This document shows positions 45,378 to 55,946 of a stretch of 64,000 nt of DNA, piece after piece. Where the stretch lies: positions 240,298-304,297 of the forward strand of contig NZ_JAKSYE010000064.1 of assembly GCF_022829685.1 (NCBI RefSeq). Direction: 5' to 3'. The notes under the pieces are model-generated. The model was given only the letters and a program-made list of their open reading frames with translations. It did no database searches and was not told the origin of the DNA. Position 1 is the stretch's first letter. Each line of letters starts with the position of its first letter. The position numbers and the translations under genes are program-made. The DNA comes from Methylobacterium sp. E-045. GTDB taxonomy: Bacteria > Pseudomonadota > Alphaproteobacteria > Rhizobiales > Beijerinckiaceae.

Positions 45378-46700
45378 TCAATCGCGATAGTTCGACAGCC
45401 GCAGCCCCGTAAACTGCCAGCGCTGATGTGGATAGAAGAAGTTGCGGTAGCCGATCCGGGCATGCCCGTCGGAGGTCGCCACGGATGAGCCTCGCAGGAC
45501 GAACTGGTTCGACATGAACTTACCGTTGTATTCGCCGAGCGCACCGGGAACGGGCCGATAGCCCGGGTAGGAGAGGTAGGCCGAGCGAGTCCATTGCCAG
45601 ACGAGGCCGAAGGCATCGTCGAGAAGCCCCTCCGTGGCGGCAGTTTCCCACTCGAACTCGGTGGGCAGATCGCGCCCCGCCCATCGCGCATAGGCGTCCG
45701 CCTCGAAATAACTCACATGAGTCACGGGCAGGGCCGGGTCGATGCTCGTCTGTCCGGCTAGGGTCATACTCGACCATTGCCCGGCATCGTTACGCTGCCA
45801 GTAGCCGGGGGCTTCCCAGCCCTCTGCCTGCACTGCGAGCCAGCCATCCGAGAGCCAGAGTTCCGGGCGCGCGTAGCCGCCATCCTCGATGAAGGCCAGC
45901 CATTGTGCGTTGGTGACGAGGCCCCTGTCGATCTGACAGGGCAGGATCAGCGTCTCATGCCGTGGGGATTCGTTGTCGAAGGAAAATCCATCGCCATCGT
46001 GCCCGATCTTCACGACCCGCCCCTGCAGTTCGGCGGTTCCGTTGCTCGATACCGGGCGAGGAAACCGCCACTCGGCATCGTAGACGGGGCCCAGGGGGTT
46101 CTGCGCGAAGGCGTGGAGGATGTCGGTCAGCAGCAATTCCTGATGCTGCTGCTCATGATAGAGGCCGATTTCGAGGACGGGCAGCACCGTGTCGAGGGTC
46201 GAGTCGGTGGCGTCCGACAGGAGACGCTCAACCGCCCGGTCCACATGGGCGCGGTACCCGGCGACCTCATCGGCGGTCGGCCTTGTGATGAGACCGCGCA
46301 TGATTCTCGGCTGCCGGGGTCCAGCGGCGACATAGTAGGAGTTGAAGAGGTAATGCAGCCGCTCATCGTAGATGCAGTAGCCGGGCACGTGTTCGCGCAG
46401 GAGGAATTGTTCGAAAAACCACGTGGTATGCGCCCGGTGCCATTTCGTCGGGCTGGCATCGGCCATGGACTGGATCTGCTGATCCTCGGGCGATAGCGGA
46501 GCGGCGCGGTGCTCGGTTTCGTCGCGCACGGCGCGGAAGGCCCTGATCCAGGCTGTGCGATCCACTGGCCTCGCCGAGACGTTCGGCGGTGGGAAGGCCA
46601 CGCTGTCCGTCTGGTGCGAGGTCTCGCGCATTGCCGCCGTCGCTGCCATATCGATCATCCCACTCGTATCCACGGTGCGGAAATATGGCTCCGCCGTCAT
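45378..46700 (-). CDS. egtB: Ergothioneine synthesis sulfoxide synthase EgtB
   Basis: Iron enzyme that joins hercynine to a thiol (gamma-glutamylcysteine or cysteine) with O2. The 440 residues hold an N-terminal DinB-like domain with the iron histidines in KWHRAHTTWFFEQF and YHEQQHQELLLTD, and a C-terminal formylglycine-enzyme-like domain (TEFEWETAATEG, LRGSSVATSDGH, RNFFYPHQRWQFTGLRL). Start at ATG 46700 is tentative; ATGs 14 and 17 codons in are possible. The gene is divergent from murI. EgtC- and EgtE-like genes are not visible here. Confidence 0.94.
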   Translation of the reverse strand: MTAEPYFRTVDTSGMIDMAATAAMRETSHQTDSVAFPPPNVSARPVDRTAWIRAFRAVRDETEHRAAPLSPEDQQIQSMADASPTKWHRAHTTWFFEQFLLREHVPGYCIYDERLHYLFNSYYVAAGPRQPRIMRGLITRPTADEVAGYRAHVDRAVERLLSDATDSTLDTVLPVLEIGLYHEQQHQELLLTDILHAFAQNPLGPVYDAEWRFPRPVSSNGTAELQGRVVKIGHDGDGFSFDNESPRHETLILPCQIDRGLVTNAQWLAFIEDGGYARPELWLSDGWLAVQAEGWEAPGYWQRNDAGQWSSMTLAGQTSIDPALPVTHVSYFEADAYARWAGRDLPTEFEWETAATEGLLDDAFGLVWQWTRSAYLSYPGYRPVPGALGEYNGKFMSNQFVLRGSSVATSDGHARIGYRNFFYPHQRWQFTGLRLSNYRD

Positions 46701-46844
46701 TCGGCAACGGCCCCTCGCCTGCGCCCATCGACGCGGTGCGCCAGTGCGAAAAATGCCGGGCCTTTTTCATGCCTCAGTGACACGGCCTTAACCCTGCCGG
46801 CCCGACACTCCTCCATCCACGCACAGTGTCCAGGCAAGGCTCGT

Positions 46845-47723
46845 ATGCGGATCGATCTGATGGCGGGAGCGATGACAGCGGCACTGGCGGCGGAAATCCG
46901 GCCGACCCCGACCATCCTCGTCTTCGATTCCGGGCTCGGGGGGCTCACAGTTCTCGAACAGGTCAGGCGCGCCCGGCCTGATGCGCGGTACGTCTATGCC
47001 GCCGACGACGCCGCCTTTCCCTATGGACGCCTGGCGGAATCCATCCTTGTCGCCCGCGTGCTAGCGGTGATGGAAAGGCTTCTCCTGCGCCACGCCCCCA
47101 ATCTCGTCGTCATCGCCTGCAATACGGCGTCGACCCTGGTGCTGCCTGCGCTCCGGGCGCGCTTCTCGACACCCTTCGTCGGCGTCGTGCCGCCGATCAA
47201 GCCGGCGGCGGAGGCGACACGCTCGCGCCGGATCAGCCTTCTGGCGACGCCGGGCACCGTGGCGCGGCCCTACACCCACGACCTGATCGAGACCTATGCC
47301 AGCGATTGCACGGTGACCCTCGTCGGATCCCCGAATCTGGCGGCCTATGCCGAAGCCGAACTCGCCGGCCATCCAGTCGACGACGCGTTGCTTGCGGCCG
47401 AGATCGCGCCCTGCTTCGTCGAGGGAGAGGACGGGCGGCGCACGGACGTGGTCTGCCTCGCCTGCACCCATTACCCCCTGCTGCTTGCGCGCTTCCAGCG
47501 CCTCGCCCCCTGGGAAGTGACCTGGATCGACCCTGCGCCGGCCATCGCCCGGCGGGTGACGCAGCTTCTCGGTCCATCTCGGCGCAATCCGATGGACGAC
47601 GTCCCCCCGGGGCTCACAGCCTTCACCAGCGGTGCGGGTATCACGCCTTCCCTGCGTCGCTCTCTCGATGCCAGGGGCGTCGGCGACGTCGCCGTGGAGA
47701 TGATGCCGCTGGCCCTGCAATAG
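46845..47723 (+). CDS. murI: Glutamate racemase
   Basis: Supplies D-glutamate for peptidoglycan. The 292-residue protein has the two catalytic cysteines in VVIACNTASTLV and VCLACTHYPLLL and the N-terminal VFDSGLGGLTVLEQ with its aspartate. I chose ATG 46845, preceded by AAGG; ATGs at 46860 and 46872 are alternatives. A hairpin with T-run follows about 60 bases after the stop. Confidence 0.94.
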   Translation: MRIDLMAGAMTAALAAEIRPTPTILVFDSGLGGLTVLEQVRRARPDARYVYAADDAAFPYGRLAESILVARVLAVMERLLLRHAPNLVVIACNTASTLVLPALRARFSTPFVGVVPPIKPAAEATRSRRISLLATPGTVARPYTHDLIETYASDCTVTLVGSPNLAAYAEAELAGHPVDDALLAAEIAPCFVEGEDGRRTDVVCLACTHYPLLLARFQRLAPWEVTWIDPAPAIARRVTQLLGPSRRNPMDDVPPGLTAFTSGAGITPSLRRSLDARGVGDVAVEMMPLALQ

Positions 47724-47782
47724 ACGCGTTGCCGCCGCGGCATTGACCAAAGGGCGTCTCTCGCCTATGCAGCGCTCAGTTA

Positions 47783-47813
47783 CGGGGCTCCGAGAGGGGC
47801 CCCGCAGCTTTTT
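47783..47813 (+). terminator. Terminator after murI
   Basis: CGGGGC (47783-47788) pairs with GCCCCG (47799-47804), followed shortly by TTTTT. It lies between murI and rpsD, both rightward, so it could also act as an attenuator in the rpsD leader. Confidence 0.55.
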
Positions 47814-47927
47814 CAAGCGCACCCGTGAGCGGCAATGTCCGCTCTGTCGTTCCGCCTCGGCCCTGGGCCGCTTCGGAAAGAGGAGGGCGCGTTCCTCGAC
47901 CAATCTCACTCGCTGAGAGGAACCGCG

Positions 47928-48545
47928 ATGTCAAAACGTATTCAGGCGAAGCACAAGCTCGATCGCCGTATGGGCCAGAACATCTGGGGCCGCCCGAAGA
48001 GCCCCGTCAATCGCCGCGAGTACGGCCCGGGCCAGCACGGCCAGCGCCGCAAGGGCAAGATGTCCGACTTCGGCACGCAGCTGCGCGCCAAGCAGAAGCT
48101 CAAGGGCTACTACGCCAACATCACCGAGAAGCAGTTCCGCCGTTACTACGCCGAGGCGATCCGCCTGCGCGGCGACTCGAGCGAGAACCTGATCGGCCTG
48201 CTGGAGCGTCGCCTCGACGCGGTCGTGTACCGTGCCAAGTTCGTGCCGACCCCCTTCGCCGCCCGCCAGTTCGTGAACCATGGCCACGTCAAGGTGAACG
48301 GTCGCCGCGTGAACATCGCCAGCTTCCTCGTGAAGCCGGGCGACGTGATCGAGGTGAAGGATGCCTCGAAGCAGCTCGAGATCGTGGTCGTCGCTTCGCA
48401 GCTCGCCGAGCGTGACGTGCCCGACTACATCGAGGTGGATCACGCCAAGATGACGGCCCGCGTCACCCGCGTGCCGAGCCTCAGCGAGGTTCCCTACCCG
48501 GTCCAGATGGAACCGAACCTCGTGATCGAGTTCTATTCGCGCTGA
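47928..48545 (+). CDS. rpsD: 30S ribosomal protein S4
   Basis: Primary 16S rRNA-binding protein that nucleates small-subunit assembly. The 205-residue sequence has the expected start ([16 protein letters not shown]), the [20 protein letters not shown] helix and an S4 RNA-binding domain ([20 protein letters not shown], then [14 protein letters not shown]). GAGAGGA lies six bases before ATG 47928. It is a single-gene unit with its own terminator, unlike the alpha-operon position in E. coli. Confidence 0.98.
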   Translation: MSKRIQAKHKLDRRMGQNIWGRPKSPVNRREYGPGQHGQRRKGKMSDFGTQLRAKQKLKGYYANITEKQFRRYYAEAIRLRGDSSENLIGLLERRLDAVVYRAKFVPTPFAARQFVNHGHVKVNGRRVNIASFLVKPGDVIEVKDASKQLEIVVVASQLAERDVPDYIEVDHAKMTARVTRVPSLSEVPYPVQMEPNLVIEFYSR

Positions 48546-48571
48546 TCCCATAGGATCATCGCCGAGACGAG

Positions 48572-48602
48572 AAAGGCCGCCCGAGAGGGCGGCCTTTTTG
48601 TT
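48572..48602 (+). terminator. Rho-independent terminator of rpsD
   Basis: AAAGGCCGCCC pairs with GGGCGGCCTTT around a GAGA tetraloop, followed by TTGTTT. It begins 27 bases after the stop codon. Confidence 0.92.
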
Positions 48603-48693
48603 TGGCTATGGATCGCCCCGGGCCGGCCTGTCAGTCCAAGCACTCATTCCAGATGCTTGCCGCACGGCCAGGGTGGTTCAAGAGGTATCGCGG

Positions 48694-48713
48694 AAAAAGC
48701 CGCCAAAGCGGCT
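48694..48713 (-). terminator. Rho-independent terminator of gltA
   Basis: On the minus strand AGCCGC-TTTG-GCGGCT is followed by TTTT. It lies 127 bases beyond the gltA stop. A second perfect hairpin (CGGCTCG with CGAGCCG, 48710-48727) directly precedes it in the transcript. Confidence 0.75.
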
Positions 48714-48839
48714 CGTCTTCGAGCCGAGAAAAGGACGCCTCGCGCCTTCTCGGCCCGGCCTCCGGATCGGGTTCGTCAGGCGCTCCACCCGTTCGACGAA
48801 GGGGTGGAGCGGACCTTTGTCTCGCTCCTCTCGCCAGCG

Positions 48840-50129
48840 TCAGCCGCGCTGGCCGATGGGCACGTATTCGCGCTTGTCCGGGCCGATGTAGAGCTGGCGC
48901 GGGCGGCCGATCTTCTGCGACGGATCCTCGATCATCTCGGCCCACTGGGCGATCCAGCCGGTGGTGCGGGCGAGCGCGAAGAGCACAGTGAACATCGACG
49001 TCGGGAAACCCATCGCCTTGAGGGTGATGCCGGAATAGAAATCGATGTTCGGGTAGAGCTTCTTCTCGATGAAATACTCGTCCTTCAGGGCGATCTGCTC
49101 GAGTTGCACGGCGACTTCGAGGAGCGGATCGTCCTTGATACCCAACTGGCTGAGGACCTCATGCGTGGTCTTCTGCATGATACGGGCACGCGGATCGTAA
49201 TTCTTATAGACGCGGTGACCGAAGCCCATCAGGCGGAACGGGTCGTTTTTGTCCTTCGCCTTGGCAACGTATTTCGCCACGTTGTCGGGCGTGCCGATCT
49301 CTTCCAGCATCTTGAGCGCCGCCTCATTGGCGCCGCCATGGGCCGGTCCCCACAGGCAGGCGATGCCGGCGGCGATACAGGCGAAGGGGTTGGCACCCGA
49401 CGAACCGGCGAGGCGCACGGTGGAGGTCGAGGCGTTCTGCTCGTGATCGGCATGCAGGATGAAGATCCGGTCCAGCGCACGGGCATAGATCGGGTTGACC
49501 ACGAACTCCTCAGTCGGCACCGCGAAGCACATCCGCAGGAAATTCGAGGTGTAGTCGAGATCGTTCTTCGGGTACACGAACGGCTGTCCGATGGAATACT
49601 TGTAGGCCATCGCGGCCAGCGTCGGCATCTTGGCGATCATGCGCAAGCTCGCGATCATCCGCTGCTTGTCGTCCGAGATGTCGGTCGAGTCATGATAGAA
49701 GGCCGAGAGTGCACCGACGCAGGCGACCATGATCGCCATCGGGTGGGCGTCGCGGCGGAATCCCTGGAAGAAGCGGTTCATCTGGTCGTGCACCATGGTG
49801 TGGCGCGTGACCCGGTAGTCGAAATCCGCCTTCTGGGCAGGCGTCGGCAACTCGCCGAACAGCATGAGATAGCAGGTCTCGAGGAAATCGCCCTGCTCGG
49901 CGATCTGCTCGATCGGGTAGCCGCGATAGAGGAGGACGCCGGCGTCGCCGTCGATATAGGTGATCTTCGATTCGCAGGACGCGGTGGAGGTGAACCCCGG
50001 ATCGAAGGTGAACATGCCGGTCTTGGCGTGGAGCTTGCCGATGTCGATGACGTCGGGTCCGATCGTACCGGTCTTGATCGGAAGATCGACTTGGTTGTCG
50101 CCCACGGAGATCGTGCTGGTGGCGCTCAT
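48840..50129 (-). CDS. gltA: Citrate synthase
   Basis: Condenses acetyl-CoA and oxaloacetate at the entry of the citric acid cycle. The 429-residue type II (hexameric) enzyme has the catalytic regions [35 protein letters not shown] with the active-site histidine, and [14 protein letters not shown]. The N-terminal zinc-free domain typical of proteobacterial type II enzymes is present ([18 protein letters not shown]). It is transcribed alone, with terminator hairpins downstream; gltX precedes it in the same direction across a 229-base gap. Confidence 0.97.
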   Translation of the reverse strand: MSATSTISVGDNQVDLPIKTGTIGPDVIDIGKLHAKTGMFTFDPGFTSTASCESKITYIDGDAGVLLYRGYPIEQIAEQGDFLETCYLMLFGELPTPAQKADFDYRVTRHTMVHDQMNRFFQGFRRDAHPMAIMVACVGALSAFYHDSTDISDDKQRMIASLRMIAKMPTLAAMAYKYSIGQPFVYPKNDLDYTSNFLRMCFAVPTEEFVVNPIYARALDRIFILHADHEQNASTSTVRLAGSSGANPFACIAAGIACLWGPAHGGANEAALKMLEEIGTPDNVAKYVAKAKDKNDPFRLMGFGHRVYKNYDPRARIMQKTTHEVLSQLGIKDDPLLEVAVQLEQIALKDEYFIEKKLYPNIDFYSGITLKAMGFPTSMFTVLFALARTTGWIAQWAEMIEDPSQKIGRPRQLYIGPDKREYVPIGQRG

Positions 50130-50358
50130 GGAGACGTGGACCCTTTCTTGGCAGAAGGCAGACCTTGGCAGAGGGTAGCACCGGCCCGCGTGGCGACATT
50201 CACCACGCCGGCCCGGTGCGCACGAACAGATTTATGCTGCAGGTGCTCACACTCCTATCGGGTTAGCGGATCATCAGACCGCCTACAACCGATCCCCCTC
50301 GCCACTCCGCCGCTCAAGCGAAAACCAGGCCGATCTGTCACCGTTCGAACGTCGGAGA

Positions 50359-51786
50359 TCAGGTCGAAGACGACTGATCGGCAAGGCGCCCCAGACACTC
50401 TTCGCGACCGAGGACAGCCATGACGTCGAAGACAGGCGGCGAGGTCGCGCGCCCGGTTAGCGCAGCCCGAAGGGGCTGGGCGATGAGTCCCAGTTTGAGT
50501 GCGTTCTCTTCGGCGAATCGGCGCACGGCCCCCTCCGTGCTCGCCGCATTCCACTCCGGCAGGTCGGCGAGGGCCGGCAGGATCGCGGTGAGGCGCCGGC
50601 GGGCCTCGTCGCTCAAGAGTGCGTTCGCCTTGTCGTCGAGGCCGAGGGGGCGTGAGGCGGTGAGGTAATAGGCGCTGTCGAGAAGGTCGACGAGTGTCTT
50701 GGCGCGCTCCTTGAGACCCGGCATCGCCGCGCCGAGCTTGGCACGAAGCTCGGGCGACAAGGAGGCGGGCAATCCGCGGTCGGGGGCAAGGACCGGAAGG
50801 ATCGTTTCGATCGCATCGATCAACACGGTATCGTCAGCCCCGCGGATGTAGAGCCCATTGAGGTTCTCCAGCTTCGCGAAATCGAATCGGGCAGCGGAAC
50901 GACCGATCGACTTCAGGTCGAAGGCGGCGATCATGTCCTGCGTCGAGAAGACCTCCTGGTCGCCATGGCTCCAGCCGAGGCGGACGAGATAGTTGCGCAA
51001 GGCCGCGGGAAGGTAGCCGAGGTCGCGATAGGCATCGACACCGAGCGCACCGTGACGCTTCGACAGCTTGGCGCCATCCGCCCCGTGGATCAGCGGGATA
51101 TGTGCCATGATCGGCGCGGCCCAGCCGAGTGCGTCGTAGATCTGTCCCTGCCGCGCGGCATTGGTAAGGTGATCGTCGCCGCGGATCACATGGGTCACGC
51201 CCATGTCGTGATCGTCGACGACGACGGCGAGCATGTAGGTCGGGTTGCCGTCGGAGCGAAGCAGGACGAGATCGTCGAGGTCCTTGTTGGCCCAGGTCAC
51301 GCGGCCCTGGACCTGATCCTCCACCACCGTCTCGCCGTCGGACGGAGCACGCAGACGAATCACCGGCTTGACGCCGGCCGGCGCCTCGGACGGATCGCGG
51401 TCGCGCCAGCGACCGTCGTAACGCATGGGGCGCCCTTCGGCGCGGGCTGCTTCACGCATGGCGGTGAGTTCGTCCGGCGTGGCATAGCAATGATAGGCGT
51501 TGCCCGAGGCGAGCAGGCCTTCCGCAACTTGGCGGTGCCGGTCAGCGCGGGCGAACTGGTAGACCACGTCCCCGTCCCAATCGAGGCCGAGCCAGCTGAG
51601 CCCGTCGAGAATCGCGTCGATGGCGCCCTGAGTGGAGCGCTCCCGATCGGTATCCTCGATTCGCAACAGCATCTTGCCGCCGAAATGGCGGGCATAGAGC
51701 CAGTTGAAGAGCGCCGTGCGCGCTCCCCCAATGTGCAGGTAGCCCGTAGGGGAGGGGGCAAAACGCGTGACGACGGGTGACGACAT
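50359..51786 (-). CDS. gltX: Glutamate--tRNA ligase
   Basis: Charges tRNA-Glu. The 475-residue class I synthetase shows the HIGH-type motif in [18 protein letters not shown] and the KMSKS-type motif as KLSKRHG. The anticodon-binding C-terminus follows. The start at ATG 51786 (MSSPVVTRF) is the usual one. Alphaproteobacteria often have a second GltX copy, so which paralogue this is cannot be decided here. It is divergent from comEC. Confidence 0.96.
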   Translation of the reverse strand: MSSPVVTRFAPSPTGYLHIGGARTALFNWLYARHFGGKMLLRIEDTDRERSTQGAIDAILDGLSWLGLDWDGDVVYQFARADRHRQVAEGLLASGNAYHCYATPDELTAMREAARAEGRPMRYDGRWRDRDPSEAPAGVKPVIRLRAPSDGETVVEDQVQGRVTWANKDLDDLVLLRSDGNPTYMLAVVVDDHDMGVTHVIRGDDHLTNAARQGQIYDALGWAAPIMAHIPLIHGADGAKLSKRHGALGVDAYRDLGYLPAALRNYLVRLGWSHGDQEVFSTQDMIAAFDLKSIGRSAARFDFAKLENLNGLYIRGADDTVLIDAIETILPVLAPDRGLPASLSPELRAKLGAAMPGLKERAKTLVDLLDSAYYLTASRPLGLDDKANALLSDEARRRLTAILPALADLPEWNAASTEGAVRRFAEENALKLGLIAQPLRAALTGRATSPPVFDVMAVLGREECLGRLADQSSST

Positions 51787-51962
51787 CGGGCGGCTTAACT
51801 TGTGCGTGAAAGTGGGAGGGCGGATCGACCGGCCCGGATCGGCGCATGTAGCATGCGTTTGCGGTGACGTTAAGAAAACGTGGCGCCGAGTCGCGAGGTG
51901 GGACCGATGCCGCGCGCGGGCGTTCTCGAACAGGGTGAGCCCCGAGGGGGACTCAGCGGGAG

Positions 51963-54227
51963 ATGGCCGAGGCCAGTGCGCGAGCAAAGGACGCCACGAT
52001 CGCAGGCCTGGCCCGCCTGCGATCGCCGTCGGCTTCGTTCGATGCGGTAAAGCGCTGGTTCGCCGGCGGGCTCGCGGAGGAATCCGAACAGCGCCGGCTG
52101 TTTCCATGGCTCGCCGTCGCGTTCGGCCTCGGCATCCTCGTCTGTTTCACGGCCACCCACGGCGAGCCGTCGCTGGCAGCACCACTCCTCGTGGCGTTCG
52201 CCCTTTCGGCCGCCGTGCCGTTCCTCGGCGCGAGGCCGGTCGCTCTCGCTCTGGTTCTCGGGCTTGCCGCATCGTTCCTCGGCTTCTCGGCCGCCGTATT
52301 GCGTCTACGGATCGTGGCGTCTCCCGTCCTTGCCCGGACGACCATCGCGCCGCTCACCGGCCTCGTGGAAGCCCTCGACGAGCGGGAAGTCGGTGCTCGC
52401 CTCATCGTCCTCGTGGAGAGTTTCGGCGCCTTGACGCCCGATCGCCGGCCGACCCGGGTTCGCGTGTCCTACAAGAAGGCGCTCACCCTGAAGCCCGGTG
52501 ATTTCATCTCGGCGACGGCACGGCTCCTGCCTCCGCCAGAGGCGGCCCGGCCGGGCGGATACGATTTCGCGCGCGATGCTTACTTTCGCGGGATCGGTGC
52601 CGTCGGCTCCCTCGTGGGCAAGATCGAGGTGAAGCCTCCGCCCAGACCCTTGCCCTGGCAGGTCTTGCTCGCCGCTGCCGTGGATGATGCGCGCAACGCG
52701 CTGACCCGTCGGATCACCGACGCCAATGGCGGGCAGGCCGGCGCGGTCGCGGCGGCCCTGGTGACGGGCAAGCGCGGCCTCATCAACCCGGAAACCAACG
52801 ATATCCTGCGCGCGGCGGGCATCTACCACGTGGTCTCGATTTCCGGACTCCACATGGTGCTCGCGGCCGGCGTGGTGTTCTGGCTCGTCCGCGCGTCCCT
52901 CGCCCTCGTTCCTGGGCTCGCCCTGACATGGCCGATCAAGAAGATCGCCGCCGGCTTCGCCATGGTGGGCGTCACCGCCTATTGCACCTTCTCGGGCTGG
53001 GACATCGCCGCCGAGCGGTCGCTCATCATGACCCTGGTGATGCTGGGTGCGATCCTCGTGGATCGCCCCGCCTTGAGCATGCGAAATCTCGCTCTCGCCG
53101 CCCTGATCGCGCTGGCTCGCGAGCCAGACGGACTTCTCGGCCCGAGCTTCCAGATGTCCTTCGGCGCAGTGGCCGGCCTCGTCGCCTGCGCCGGCACGCT
53201 CCATCGCTGGATGCCGCCACGCGAAGGCGCGAGCCTTTTGGCCCGCGCATGGCGGTTCCTCGCCGCCGCGATCCTCGGCACCCTGGCGACGACCATGATC
53301 GCCCAGATCGCCACCGCGCCGTTCGCGACCTATCATTTCCAGACCGTTCAACCCTTCGGAATCATCGGCAATGCCCTGACCTTGCCCCTCGTCTCCCTGG
53401 CGGTGATGCCGGCGGCGGTCCTCGGCATCCTCGCCTATCCCTTTGCCCTCGATCAGCCGGTCTGGTGGGCGATGGGGCTCGCGGTGCGCGGAATGCTCAC
53501 GATCTCGGGGCGGATCAGCGGGTTTGGCCATGCCACCCTCGTCGTGCCGGCCTTTGGCAGTACGCCGCTCTCCCTGTTGGCCCTCGCCCTGCTCCTGCTG
53601 ACGCTCCCCGTCTCGCGTTTGCGTTGGATCGGCCTCGCTCCGGCCGCTCTCGGCATCGCCCTCGCCGCCACGGCGCAACGCTACGACCTCTATGTCGACC
53701 GCGAAGGTGGGGGCGCCGCCTTGCGCGACCATGACGGGCGGTTGGCCATCCTCGGAAACCCGCCGGCCTTCGTCCTCGAACAATGGCTCAAAGCGGACGG
53801 CGATTCCCGTAAGGCCGGGGCAGTATCGGCCTCCACCAGAAGTCGCTGCGATGCGGTCGGCTGCGCCGTGGGGACGGAGACAGGTCGCATCGTGGCCCTG
53901 GTCAAGGACAAGCGAGCCTTTGCGGAGGATTGCGAGAGGGCAAGCGTCGTTATCGCCCGCATGAAGGCGCCAGAAGGATGCCGAGCCGACCTGATCATAG
54001 ACCGGGCCTTCCTGGCGGCTCGGGGGGCAACGGCCGTCCGCTTCGGGCCAGACGGCCCGATCGCGACATCGGCCCATGAACCAAACGTCCGGCCTCCGTG
54101 GCGACCGGCCAGTGCCGACATCGCGCCCGCCCCCTCGACGAAGGCACGAATCGCGACACCAACGAATTCGGAGATCGACGAGGGCGACCCGTTGCCGGAG
54201 ACACCCTCGGACGACCAGCCTCAATAA
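51963..54227 (+). CDS. comEC: ComEC/Rec2-family DNA-uptake channel protein
   Basis: Predicted inner-membrane channel for single-stranded DNA import. The 754 residues include an N-terminal DUF4131-type soluble domain (about residues 60-230), a competence domain with many helices and the signature [19 protein letters not shown], and a C-terminal part. A working metallo-beta-lactamase site (HxHxDH) as in full ComEC is not visible in the C-terminus, which looks degenerate and shortened. The end overlaps the lexA stop by seven bases, tail to tail. Whether the cell is transformable cannot be judged; yifB (ComM-like) at 28405 fits. Confidence 0.88.
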   Translation: MAEASARAKDATIAGLARLRSPSASFDAVKRWFAGGLAEESEQRRLFPWLAVAFGLGILVCFTATHGEPSLAAPLLVAFALSAAVPFLGARPVALALVLGLAASFLGFSAAVLRLRIVASPVLARTTIAPLTGLVEALDEREVGARLIVLVESFGALTPDRRPTRVRVSYKKALTLKPGDFISATARLLPPPEAARPGGYDFARDAYFRGIGAVGSLVGKIEVKPPPRPLPWQVLLAAAVDDARNALTRRITDANGGQAGAVAAALVTGKRGLINPETNDILRAAGIYHVVSISGLHMVLAAGVVFWLVRASLALVPGLALTWPIKKIAAGFAMVGVTAYCTFSGWDIAAERSLIMTLVMLGAILVDRPALSMRNLALAALIALAREPDGLLGPSFQMSFGAVAGLVACAGTLHRWMPPREGASLLARAWRFLAAAILGTLATTMIAQIATAPFATYHFQTVQPFGIIGNALTLPLVSLAVMPAAVLGILAYPFALDQPVWWAMGLAVRGMLTISGRISGFGHATLVVPAFGSTPLSLLALALLLLTLPVSRLRWIGLAPAALGIALAATAQRYDLYVDREGGGAALRDHDGRLAILGNPPAFVLEQWLKADGDSRKAGAVSASTRSRCDAVGCAVGTETGRIVALVKDKRAFAEDCERASVVIARMKAPEGCRADLIIDRAFLAARGATAVRFGPDGPIATSAHEPNVRPPWRPASADIAPAPSTKARIATPTNSEIDEGDPLPETPSDDQPQ

Positions 54228-54958
54228 CGGCGGACGAGACTGACGAGACGCCCCTGGATCTGGACGCGGTCGGGGCCCAGTACCCTCGTCTCATAGGCGG
54301 GGTTGGCCGCCTCGAGGGCGATCGAGGAACCGCGACGACGCAGGCGCTTCAACGTGGCTTCCTCATCGTCGATGAGGGCGACGATGATGTCTCCCGTATT
54401 CGCGGTATCCTGCTTCTTGATCACCACAAGATCGCCGTCGAGAATACCCGCATCGATCATCGAATCACCACGCACTTCGAGAGCATAATGCTCACCCCCC
54501 GACAGGAAGTCGGGAGACATCATGACTGAATGACTTTGATTCTGGATCGCCGAGATCGGCGTACCGGCCGCGATCCGGCCCATGACCGGAATGGTGATGG
54601 CCCGTCCGCTCTCGTCCTGGGCCTGGGTCGTGGGCGGGCGCAGGGAAGGCGTCGCTTTGGATCGTCCGCCCTCGACGACGCTGGGCGTGAAACGACGGAC
54701 TTCGCCGGCGGGGGCCGGTTTCTGCGCAGGAGCGCCGATCAGGCTTTCGGGCATCCGGATCACCTCGATCGCCCTGGCCCGGTTCGGCAGGCGCCGCAGG
54801 AATCCACGCTCTTCGAGGGCCGTGATCAGCCGGTGGATCCCCGATTTCGACTTGAGATCGAGCGCGTCCTTCATCTCGTCGAACGACGGCGGGACGCCGC
54901 TCTCCTGCATCCGTTGCTGAATGAATTGGAGGAGATCCAGCTGCTTACGCGTCAACAT
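54221..54958 (-). CDS. lexA: LexA SOS repressor
   Basis: Represses DNA-damage genes until RecA filaments trigger self-cleavage. The 245 residues have an N-terminal winged helix ([38 protein letters not shown]), a long alphaproteobacterial linker, the Ala-Gly cleavage site in [12 protein letters not shown], and the serine-lysine dyad in [14 protein letters not shown] and [13 protein letters not shown] chose ATG 54958 rather than the GTG three codons upstream; GGAAGAG precedes it. Two overlapping LexA boxes lie about 70 bases upstream, so it is autoregulated. Confidence 0.97.
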   Translation of the reverse strand: MLTRKQLDLLQFIQQRMQESGVPPSFDEMKDALDLKSKSGIHRLITALEERGFLRRLPNRARAIEVIRMPESLIGAPAQKPAPAGEVRRFTPSVVEGGRSKATPSLRPPTTQAQDESGRAITIPVMGRIAAGTPISAIQNQSHSVMMSPDFLSGGEHYALEVRGDSMIDAGILDGDLVVIKKQDTANTGDIIVALIDDEEATLKRLRRRGSSIALEAANPAYETRVLGPDRVQIQGRLVSLVRRY

Positions 54959-55029
54959 ACAGATCACTCTTCCACTGAAGCCAATGGCCGCGACTAACGC
55001 CGCTGAAACAAAACACGAACACGGTAGAC

Positions 55030-55055
55030 GTTCCGCAAGTGTTCTGCAAGGGTTC
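55030..55055. promoter_or_regulatory. LexA operator: three GTTC half-sites at 11-bp spacing
   Basis: GTTC occurs at 55030, 55041 and 55052, giving two overlapping copies of the alphaproteobacterial LexA box GTTC-N7-GTTC. It lies 72 bases upstream of lexA. The 11-base period places the three half-sites on one face of the helix. Confidence 0.85.
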
Positions 55056-55253
55056 CGTTAACGCGGTGGTCGAACTTGGTCCCGGATCGATACGCGCCGC
55101 CGTCGAGGCGTCGGCGCCCGGCAGCTTTTTCGCGCCGGGCTGGACCGCTCCGTCCCGTCGATGTTCCGCCAGGGACGCATTCCCTCGATGACGATCGGGC
55201 CGGATGTCGTTTCTCGTCCGGTTGTCGTGTGGGGAAGCCGGCTACAGGACAGG

Positions 55254-55946
55254 TCAGTCGAGATAGTCGCCGTATTTCTCCACATGACTGGCGAGCCCGA
55301 GGCCGTGCTCGCGCACGAGGCGTTCGGCGAGGTCCGCGTCGCGCGCCTCCAGGGCCTTGATGATCGCCACGTGCTCCTTGATCGAGTTGGCGGCGCGGTC
55401 GCCCTGGCGCATGGCCGTGTTGCGGATGCCGCGGACGTGCATAAGGAGATTGCTGGTGATGTCCTTGATCACGTCGCATTGGCCCAGGGAAATGATCTTC
55501 TGGTGGAAGCGGATATTGGCTTCCGAATACTCGTCGAGATGATCCGACGGACGACCCTCGTAAAATTCCGGAAAATGCTCGCGCAGGCAGTGTAACTGCT
55601 CGTCCGTGGCTCGCTCGCAGGCGAGGCGCGCGGCCATGCTCTCCAGGGCCGACCAGGCCTGGATCATGCTGACGATCTCTTTCTTCGACTTCTTGATGAC
55701 GAAGACGCCGCGCCGGGCTTCGAACCGTACGAAACCTTCCTGCTCCAGCACAGTCAGCGCTTCGCGCACCGGCGTGCGGCTGACACCCAGATTCAGAGAG
55801 AGCTTTCGCTCATCCAGCCGAACTTCCTCGCGCTGATTATAGATATTCATATTTGTAATTGCTTCTTTCAGTGCGTCGTAGGCCAATGCACGCAAGCTGG
55901 AAGTCGCAACGATGGGTTTTACTTGAAACGTATCGGTTTTGACCAT
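55254..55946 (-). CDS. GntR-family (FCD subfamily) regulator of the oxalate locus
   Basis: A 230-residue transcription factor: N-terminal winged helix (LRALAYDALKEAITNM, LSLNLGVSRTPVREALTVLE, EGFVRFEARRGVFV) and an all-helical FCD ligand-binding domain (ALESMAARLACERAT to the C-terminus). FCD domains usually bind small carboxylic acids through metal-binding histidines, such as the one in NIRFHQKI, so oxalate, formate or a CoA-related metabolite would be sensible signals. I chose ATG 55946 with AGGTG six bases upstream. It is divergent from oxc across a 774-base gap and is the best candidate to bind TGGTAT-N5-ATACCA. Confidence 0.9.
   Translation of the reverse strand: MVKTDTFQVKPIVATSSLRALAYDALKEAITNMNIYNQREEVRLDERKLSLNLGVSRTPVREALTVLEQEGFVRFEARRGVFVIKKSKKEIVSMIQAWSALESMAARLACERATDEQLHCLREHFPEFYEGRPSDHLDEYSEANIRFHQKIISLGQCDVIKDITSNLLMHVRGIRNTAMRQGDRAANSIKEHVAIIKALEARDADLAERLVREHGLGLASHVEKYGDYLD

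Noticed and set aside
48657..50423. A 588-codon plus-strand frame across gltA
   Set aside because: Antisense shadow of citrate synthase; no start context or motif.
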